A stretch of DNA of 38,164 nucleotides, taken from positions 1 through 38,164 of the forward strand of contig JAZLLX010000005.1 of assembly GCA_045598345.1 (NCBI GenBank), written 5' to 3'. A program made the position numbers and the translations under genes. This DNA is from Phascolarctobacterium_B sp045598345 (GTDB taxonomy: Bacteria; Bacillota; Negativicutes; Acidaminococcales; Acidaminococcaceae). The notes beneath the pieces are model-generated. The model was not told the DNA's origin and did not search any database. It worked only from the letters and a program-made list of their open reading frames with translations. Below are positions 33,786 to 38,164 of the stretch, one piece after another (within the stretch, counting starts at the first letter, position 1; each line of letters begins with the position of its first letter).

Positions 33786-34561
33786 TATTTTATCAATTCC
33801 TTGCGGACATCATTCAAAGCATTTAACTTGCTCCTGACCTGCTCCACCTCATCTAAATTTATTTCCGTCCGTATAATTTCTTCTTCCGTGCCGCCTTCCG
33901 CAACAATCCTGCCGTCAGGCGCGCAAACCATGCTATGACCAAAAAACTTTTGCTTACCGCTGGTACCAACCGCATTTACACCAACCACAAACATGTGGTT
34001 TTCTGCCGCCCGTGCCTGCAAAAGCAACCGCCAAATTGCGCCCCTTGTGTCCGGCCACTCCGCAACCGCAAAACAAATTTTTGCACCTGCCAAAGCCATA
34101 TGCCGGTATAGTTCCGGGAAACGCAAATCGTAACAAATGGTGGAAGCCACGGTCACGCCATCCAACTCATAGCAGTTAAATTTGTCGCCGGCGGCGAAGA
34201 ACCTGTCCTCGTGATACATCTGGAAAAGATGTACCTTGTCATAAACATTCACAATCTTCCCGGTGCGGTCAATGGCAATGCTGGTGTTGAAAATCTTGTC
34301 CTCCCGTTTCATGGGTACGGAACCGGGCAACAACAAACATTGATTTTCTTTGGCAATATCCTGCAAAGAACGGATGAACTCATTGTCCATCTCTTCCGCT
34401 TCTTTTTTCAGATGCCCCAAAGAATAACCCGTTGTCCAAATCTCCGGCAGAATAACCAAATCATTATCCCCTGCCGCCTGTTGAATTAACTCTAACCCAT
34501 GCCGGGCATTGACTTCCTTGTTCTTTTCCAACACCTGCATTTGGATCAGGGCAATTTTCAT
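33785..34561 (-). CDS. Carbon-nitrogen hydrolase (nitrilase superfamily)
   Basis: A 258-residue nitrilase/omega-amidase-like enzyme with the full Glu-Lys-Cys triad: E40 in VILPEIWTTGY, K109 in YDKVHLF and C143 in STICYDLRFPE. The sequence is close to the omega-amidase (YafV/NIT2-like) branch, which hydrolyses alpha-ketoglutaramate or similar amides. It overlaps yqeG by ATGA and the VanX-like gene by one base. Exact substrate unknown. Confidence 0.9.
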   Translation of the reverse strand: MKIALIQMQVLEKNKEVNARHGLELIQQAAGDNDLVILPEIWTTGYSLGHLKKEAEEMDNEFIRSLQDIAKENQCLLLPGSVPMKREDKIFNTSIAIDRTGKIVNVYDKVHLFQMYHEDRFFAAGDKFNCYELDGVTVASTICYDLRFPELYRHMALAGAKICFAVAEWPDTRGAIWRLLLQARAAENHMFVVGVNAVGTSGKQKFFGHSMVCAPDGRIVAEGGTEEEIIRTEINLDEVEQVRSKLNALNDVRKELIK

Positions 34562-35073
34562 AGAACCCTCTCCCTGGGCATCTTGCCGCTGGCAACCAGA
34601 CGGTTAAAGAAGAAATTGCCCAACTTTCTCATAAGCCGGGTCCACCAACCTTCCTTGCCGCCTAAGGACTCTACCAAAATGACCGGATAATTGCTGAATT
34701 TTGCGCCCAGCACATCCGTCATAATCTCATCACCGATGTATAAAATTTTGCCGCCCCCAAAGGCCTTTTTCACCTGCTTGTAGCAAAAAGGCAAGGGTTT
34801 GCCGGCACGCTTAATGCAACCAATGGCACATTGACGCATAATCTGGTCAACCCGTTCACCGTTCTTGTTGGTAATCAAAGCCACATTCACACGTTGCTGC
34901 TGCATTTGACGAATCCAAGTCAACGCTCTGGGGCTTACCAGATTCTTGTCAGACGGCAGAAGTGTGTTGTCCATGTCCACCACAATTTTGGTGTAGCCGT
35001 TTCTTTTCAGCCATTTTGCCGAAATATCGTAGATACTTTTTACCCTGTAATCCGGGCAGAATGATTCAAACAT
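34558..35073 (-). CDS. YqeG family HAD IIIA-type phosphatase
   Basis: A 171-residue HAD phosphatase. Motif I is VVDMDNTLLP (nucleophile D33, D35), motif II is ALITNKNGERV, and motif III/IV is the ILYIGDEIMTDVLGA segment. The architecture matches the YqeG family of Firmicutes, related to phosphatidylglycerophosphate phosphatase Pgp-like enzymes. GAGGAAAG precedes the ATG. It heads the group yqeG-nitrilase-VanX-ylbF-murB-leuS. Confidence 0.9.
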   Translation of the reverse strand: MFESFCPDYRVKSIYDISAKWLKRNGYTKIVVDMDNTLLPSDKNLVSPRALTWIRQMQQQRVNVALITNKNGERVDQIMRQCAIGCIKRAGKPLPFCYKQVKKAFGGGKILYIGDEIMTDVLGAKFSNYPVILVESLGGKEGWWTRLMRKLGNFFFNRLVASGKMPRERVL

Positions 35074-35113
35074 TTTCTTTCCTCACCACTTATTTTCTAA
35101 AATAATACTTAAT

Positions 35114-35142
35114 AAAATACCACATTTTGAAAAAATATTCAA
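35114..35142 (-). promoter_or_regulatory. Possible yqeG operon promoter
   Basis: Minus-strand -35 TTGAAT (35142-35137) and -10 TATTTT (35119-35114) with 17-base spacing in the AT-rich gap after the yhaM-like gene. Both boxes are imperfect. Confidence 0.35.
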
Positions 35143-35147
35143 GAATT

Positions 35148-36071
35148 TTATTTTTTCCTATCCAAAATATACCTCTGCAGCATCTTGTTATAACTCCAAG
35201 TATCTTCCCTGACCGGCTTAAACTGGTTGATTGTGGCATCCAGTTCGTCCGCATAATGCACCACAAAGGCCTCCTTGGTTTCGCACTCCACCGGGCTGCC
35301 GTTTTCCCTGTTCCCGTGATGGCTCAAAAGAATATGCATTAACTGTTCCAAAGTGGAAGAAGGCATTTTCAAAGCATCCGCCTGTTGCTGAACCATCAGC
35401 ACGGACATGGTAATATGCCCCACCAGCCGCCCCTCCGTGGTATAGGGGAAGCCCATATCGGAAGAAATTTCCCGCACCTTGCCAATATCGTGGAGCAACG
35501 CCCCCGCAATAATCAAGTCCTTGTCCATATCCCCGATGGCATCCGCCATAGCCACCGCCAGACGGGTAACATTCACGCTGTGCTGCAAAAGCCCGCCGAT
35601 ATAAGCGTGGTGCAGCCGCATCCCCGCCGGATTTTCCAAAAACTGTTTGTACAACGCCCCCTGCAAAAGATTGTCCACCAAGGTCTTCAGCACCGGCTGT
35701 TTAATCATGCCCATATAGCGTTTTAATTCCGTCTCATAAGCATCCCTGTCAAAATCACCCTTCGGCAGAAGATGGCTGATATCATCCTCCGGCATTAAGT
35801 CGCTGACCTTTTGCAAAAGAATCTGTAACTTTGTATCACCGTTGAAATTATTGGCATCCACAGAACCCGCAATCATAAAAGGGACCGGCTGCTCCACCAG
35901 CCGCAGTTTTTCCACCGCATCCTGGTCAAAACAAATAAAACCAATCTGGCCGGAGGCATCTTCCAAAAGCCCCCGGGCGAAATTTTTCCCGTTGCTGGAA
36001 ACCCCGATTTTACCGATTCTTACAAGGAAAGCCGCATGAATTTTTTGTCCGATTTTCAGTTCGCTAATCAT
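35148..36071 (-). CDS. yhaM: YhaM-like 3'-5' exoribonuclease (OB fold plus HD domain)
   Basis: A 307-residue protein with an N-terminal OB-fold nucleic-acid domain (about 1-90) and a C-terminal HD hydrolase. HD residues are in LHHAYIGGLLQHSVNVTRLA, the central ALLHDIGKVREI and ILLSHHGNREN. This layout is that of YhaM, a Mn2+/Co2+-dependent 3'-5' exonuclease of Firmicutes. The ATG follows the nif3-like stop by one base. Confidence 0.9.
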   Translation of the reverse strand: MISELKIGQKIHAAFLVRIGKIGVSSNGKNFARGLLEDASGQIGFICFDQDAVEKLRLVEQPVPFMIAGSVDANNFNGDTKLQILLQKVSDLMPEDDISHLLPKGDFDRDAYETELKRYMGMIKQPVLKTLVDNLLQGALYKQFLENPAGMRLHHAYIGGLLQHSVNVTRLAVAMADAIGDMDKDLIIAGALLHDIGKVREISSDMGFPYTTEGRLVGHITMSVLMVQQQADALKMPSSTLEQLMHILLSHHGNRENGSPVECETKEAFVVHYADELDATINQFKPVREDTWSYNKMLQRYILDRKK

Positions 36072-36072
36072 T

Positions 36073-36831
36073 TCACACCACCTCCATCAAAATATCATCC
36101 TCAAAAAGTTCCGCCTCCACCTTGGCATACTTCTTAAACTTGTTCAGCATATCCTGCATGGAAAGCCGTTCTGTGCCCTGATGAGTACCGTCAATAAGAT
36201 TCAGACCCATATAAGCGCCCCGCTGTGCCAAATGATATTTAATATCCGCCGTAAGGAAAGTGTCGCAACCGGTTTGTAAAACCAAGTCCAGAAAATCACC
36301 CCCGGCGCCGCCGCAAACCGCAATCTTATGAACCTTTTTGCCCCCATTGATAAAAGTTACCGCAGGCACGCCCAAAATCTTTTTCACCTTGGCGGCAAAC
36401 TTTTCCAAGTCGCAACTTGGGACTTCGCCCATCCTGCCAATTTGGGTTTGTCTGTCCAAAAGTTTTATTTTTTTCAAACCCAGTGCCTTTGCCAAAACAT
36501 CATTCACGCCCCCCTGAGCCGCATCCCAGTTGGTGTGGGCGCTGAGCACCGCAATCTTCTTTTCCGCACACTGCAAAAGCAAATCCTTCTGCCAGTCATC
36601 GTCCGCCACATTGGCAAGTTTTTGATAAATTACGGGATGATGGGTAATGATTAAATCCGCCTTAACCTTTACTGCCTGCTTCACCGCATTGGGGGTCAAA
36701 TCAAGGGAAAATAAAATCTTTGTTACTTTGTTGTTCAACCGCCCAATCTGCAAACCGGGATTATCCCAGTCCAACGCCAATTTTTTCGGTGCAATCTTTT
36801 CCATAATCGCCACCGCATCTTTAACTAACAT
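36073..36831 (-). CDS. Nif3-like dinuclear metal centre protein
   Basis: A 252-residue NIF3/YqfO family protein in the short form without the central PII-like insertion. Metal ligands are visible in LIITHHPVIYQ, SAHTNWDAAQGGVND and DGTHQGTERLS. Biochemical role in bacteria is uncertain (GTP cyclohydrolase I type 2-like annotation is often attached without proof). It overlaps trmK by seven bases, the usual Firmicute trmK-nif3 pair. Confidence 0.92.
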   Translation of the reverse strand: MLVKDAVAIMEKIAPKKLALDWDNPGLQIGRLNNKVTKILFSLDLTPNAVKQAVKVKADLIITHHPVIYQKLANVADDDWQKDLLLQCAEKKIAVLSAHTNWDAAQGGVNDVLAKALGLKKIKLLDRQTQIGRMGEVPSCDLEKFAAKVKKILGVPAVTFINGGKKVHKIAVCGGAGGDFLDLVLQTGCDTFLTADIKYHLAQRGAYMGLNLIDGTHQGTERLSMQDMLNKFKKYAKVEAELFEDDILMEVV

Positions 36832-37517
36832 CTTTCCAAACTCTCCACTTCCTGCAATAAATTTTTTATCTTTGCATATTTTTCCGTATTTTTCGCTTCA
36901 GCACTCTGCCCCATACCGTCCAAAACCCTTTGCAAAATTTTCTTTTGCTTGGCAAACTGCAAGGGCAAAAGCGGATGGTGCTTTGCCAAAAGCACAGGTC
37001 CAATCAAAAGTTCCGCCGCTGAATATTGCTTGACAGAACCTTTAGAATAACGGGCAACCATAATCTCATAAAGATATTCCTCATCCTGCACCAAGTCCTC
37101 ATCCCTTATTTCGTAACCATTGCTGACAAGATAATTCCGCAACTTGTCCGCCACCTGCATAGGTTGCAAAATCAGTTTTGCCGCTGATTGTGCAACAAGT
37201 GGAGATGCCACCAAAATCTCCATAATGGTGTTGCCCCCCATCCCGGCAATAACAATGCAGTCCGCCTCGTTTGGGTGCAAAGGTTGCAGACCGTCCCCCT
37301 GCCGCACCTCCGCCAGTTTGGTCAACCCCTGCATGGCAAGGGTGGTTTGAGCCACTTTGCAAGGCCCCGCCGCCACATCCGTAGCGATGGCATATTTTAT
37401 TTTTTTGTCCAAAAGCAAAGCAGATGGAAGATAGGCGTGGTCGCTGCCCACATCCGCCAGCACCGCACCCTGCGACACAAACTCCGCCACAGCACGCAAA
37501 CGCTTGTCTAATTTCAT
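36825..37517 (-). CDS. trmK: tRNA (adenine22-N1)-methyltransferase
   Basis: Rossmann-fold methyltransferase of 230 residues that makes m1A22 in tRNA. The AdoMet motif is ADVGSDHAYLPSALL (about 21-35) and the TrmK signature IAGMGGNTI is present. A C-terminal coiled region follows. The start MKLDKRLRAVAEF fits the family, but there is no ribosome site and the -10 box ends 12 bases before the ATG, so the leader is at most a few bases. Confidence 0.93.
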   Translation of the reverse strand: MKLDKRLRAVAEFVSQGAVLADVGSDHAYLPSALLLDKKIKYAIATDVAAGPCKVAQTTLAMQGLTKLAEVRQGDGLQPLHPNEADCIVIAGMGGNTIMEILVASPLVAQSAAKLILQPMQVADKLRNYLVSNGYEIRDEDLVQDEEYLYEIMVARYSKGSVKQYSAAELLIGPVLLAKHHPLLPLQFAKQKKILQRVLDGMGQSAEAKNTEKYAKIKNLLQEVESLERC

Positions 37518-37529
37518 GATAATTTAATA

Positions 37530-37559
37530 ATTATACCATAAACTTAAATAAATTGCGAA
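37530..37559 (-). promoter_or_regulatory. trmK promoter (near-leaderless)
   Basis: Perfect -10 TATAAT (37535-37530) with a weak -35 TTCGCA (37559-37554) 18 bases upstream. The distance from the -10 to the ATG is 12 bases. Confidence 0.55.
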
Positions 37560-37624
37560 CGATTGAAACTTGATTATAATTCACAATGCACAATTCACAA
37601 TGGAGGTAAAAAGTTCCTATGATT

Positions 37625-37730
37625 AGAAATAAAAAAGTCCGCATAATGCGAACTTTTTTCCCTCTTTCTTAAAGAGGGGGGACCGCTTGCGGTGGGAGTT
37701 TTTGCATTATGCGAAGCATTCATAAACTTT
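37625..37730. repeat. Module A, copy 2 (three-way-junction palindrome)
   Basis: Outer arms GCATAATGC (37641-37649) and GCATTATGC (37704-37712) pair perfectly. Inner hairpins are CCCTCTTT/AAAGAGGG (37660-37667 with 37671-37678) and ACCGC/GCGGT (37682-37693). It is nearly identical to 26282-26385. Confidence 0.82.
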
Positions 37731-37854
37731 TAACATACAACTTCCCCCGTAGGGTGCGGGTTTCAAACCCGCCCGTATGTTCTTATTTTATCGCCTGTTC
37801 TTCGGACAGATTACAAACCTGCCCCTACGAATAATATTATAATCACAGGAACAC

Positions 37855-37947
37855 GAGTAGCCCCCGCCCTTGCCTCTTGTGTCTACCGAACACAATTCAA
37901 CCGTCGCTATAGGAACACAGGAAGGCGACTGGGGGTGCGGATTACGC
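37855..37947. repeat. Module B, copy 2
   Basis: Shares the start GAGTAGCCCCCGCCC and the end block (37911-37947) with 26021-26092. The middle differs: about 35 bases of unrelated sequence replace the right arm of the GC-rich hairpin. Confidence 0.75.
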
Positions 37948-38017
37948 AGAGAACTTGTCAGCTTATTGCGAACTTTTTCCGCCCCAGGCGTGGGGCGAGG
38001 GATGGCAAATTATAATA

Positions 38018-38164
38018 TGAAGTGCAACACCTAAAAAAAGTGGATTGCACAACGATTCTCGTGTAAAATAAAGATAGCAAACAAAATCTTACAAGGAGAA
38101 TCGCTATGCAATCCTACACACATTTTACACAAGAAGAAAGATTTTATCTACAACTTTTTTTAAA
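38018..38164 (+). mobile_element. Left end of an IS30-family insertion sequence (cut by window)
   Basis: The sequence change after module C debris, the GTGCAA...TTGCAC pair around 38022-38048, and the transposase start immediately inside suggest the left end near 38018. The exact terminal inverted repeat cannot be set because the right end is outside the window. Confidence 0.55.
38106..38164 (+). CDS. IS30-family transposase, N-terminal fragment
   Basis: Only the first 19 codons are inside the window. They read MQSYTHFTQEERFYLQLFL, the typical helix-turn-helix opening of IS30-family transposases (pattern Y-x-H-[LF]-T-x-E-E-R). AAGGAG lies eight bases before the ATG. The DDE catalytic region would lie beyond the window. 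Confidence 0.75.
   Translation, partial: MQSYTHFTQEERFYLQLFL

Larger units (their letters stand above)
37518..38017. repeat. Repeat island upstream of trmK
   Basis: No gene is seen. Cores lie at 37602-37627 (-) and 37838-37853 (+), and a four-unit heptamer array of the TCACAAT type at 37574-37601. Module A copy 2 is at 37625-37730 and module B copy 2 at 37855-37947. An imperfect inverted repeat (37748-37763 with 37815-37830, arms beginning CGTAGGG) surrounds a GCGGGTTT/AAACCCGC hairpin. 37966-38000 is an inverted fragment of module C matching 177-206 almost exactly. Confidence 0.8.

Overview
The window is a chromosomal segment of a Gram-negative-type Firmicute (Negativicutes). It combines genes typical of Firmicutes (YlbF, YqeG, YhaM, TrmK, a PC4/YdbC-like protein, a recJ-relA-hisS-aspS block) with a complete ADP-heptose pathway, heptosyltransferase-like enzymes and an LptD-like outer-membrane protein. 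A relative of Phascolarctobacterium or Acidaminococcus is a reasonable guess, but the sequence does not settle the genus. Almost every gene lies on the minus strand and they are tightly packed with many ATGA-type overlaps. Only the virK-like gene and the partial IS30-type transposase lie on the plus strand.

Layout from left to right. 1-312 is a repeat-rich intergenic island. 313-6345 holds clpB (without its N-domain) and a B12-dependent methionine unit: metF, a separate methionine synthase activation protein and a metH core. 6403-6768 holds a PC4-like small protein and tRNA-Ser(GCT). 6836-14931 is an eight-gene envelope operon transcribed right to left: an exported protein of unknown function, an LptD-like protein, gmhA, hldE, hldD, gmhB and two family-9 glycosyltransferases. 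15038-15931 is a divergent VirK/DUF535 gene that appears leaderless. 15973-25646 is a seven-gene operon: lapA-like, recJ, relA, a metallo-beta-lactamase-fold hydrolase, an AI-2E-family permease, hisS and aspS. 25716-26600 is the largest repeat island. 26649-28921 holds secG and the membrane pyrophosphatase hppA. 28988-35073 holds yqeG, a nitrilase-family amidase, a VanX-like peptidase, ylbF, murB and leuS. 35148-37517 holds trmK, a Nif3-like gene and a yhaM-like gene. 37518-38105 is a third repeat island, ending in the start of an IS30-family insertion sequence cut by the window edge.

The most unusual content is in the three non-coding islands. They share a core of about 26 bp (consensus start TATAATCACAGGAAC, ending near TTTACCATA) in eleven full or partial copies. 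In eight copies the 3' side of the core runs directly into an array of degenerate tandem heptamers. The heptamer sequence differs at almost every site, but the period stays exactly seven. Around these units are larger shared modules: an approximately 100-bp three-way-junction palindrome (A), a GC-rich hairpin block (B), and a GC-rich block (C) present in inverted orientation. I do not recognise this arrangement as a named element.

Smaller points of interest are a perfect 10-bp palindrome over the clpB start site, an intrinsic terminator abutting the metF start codon, leaderless or near-leaderless starts for virK and trmK, and an exported repeat/glycine-zipper protein heading the LPS operon.
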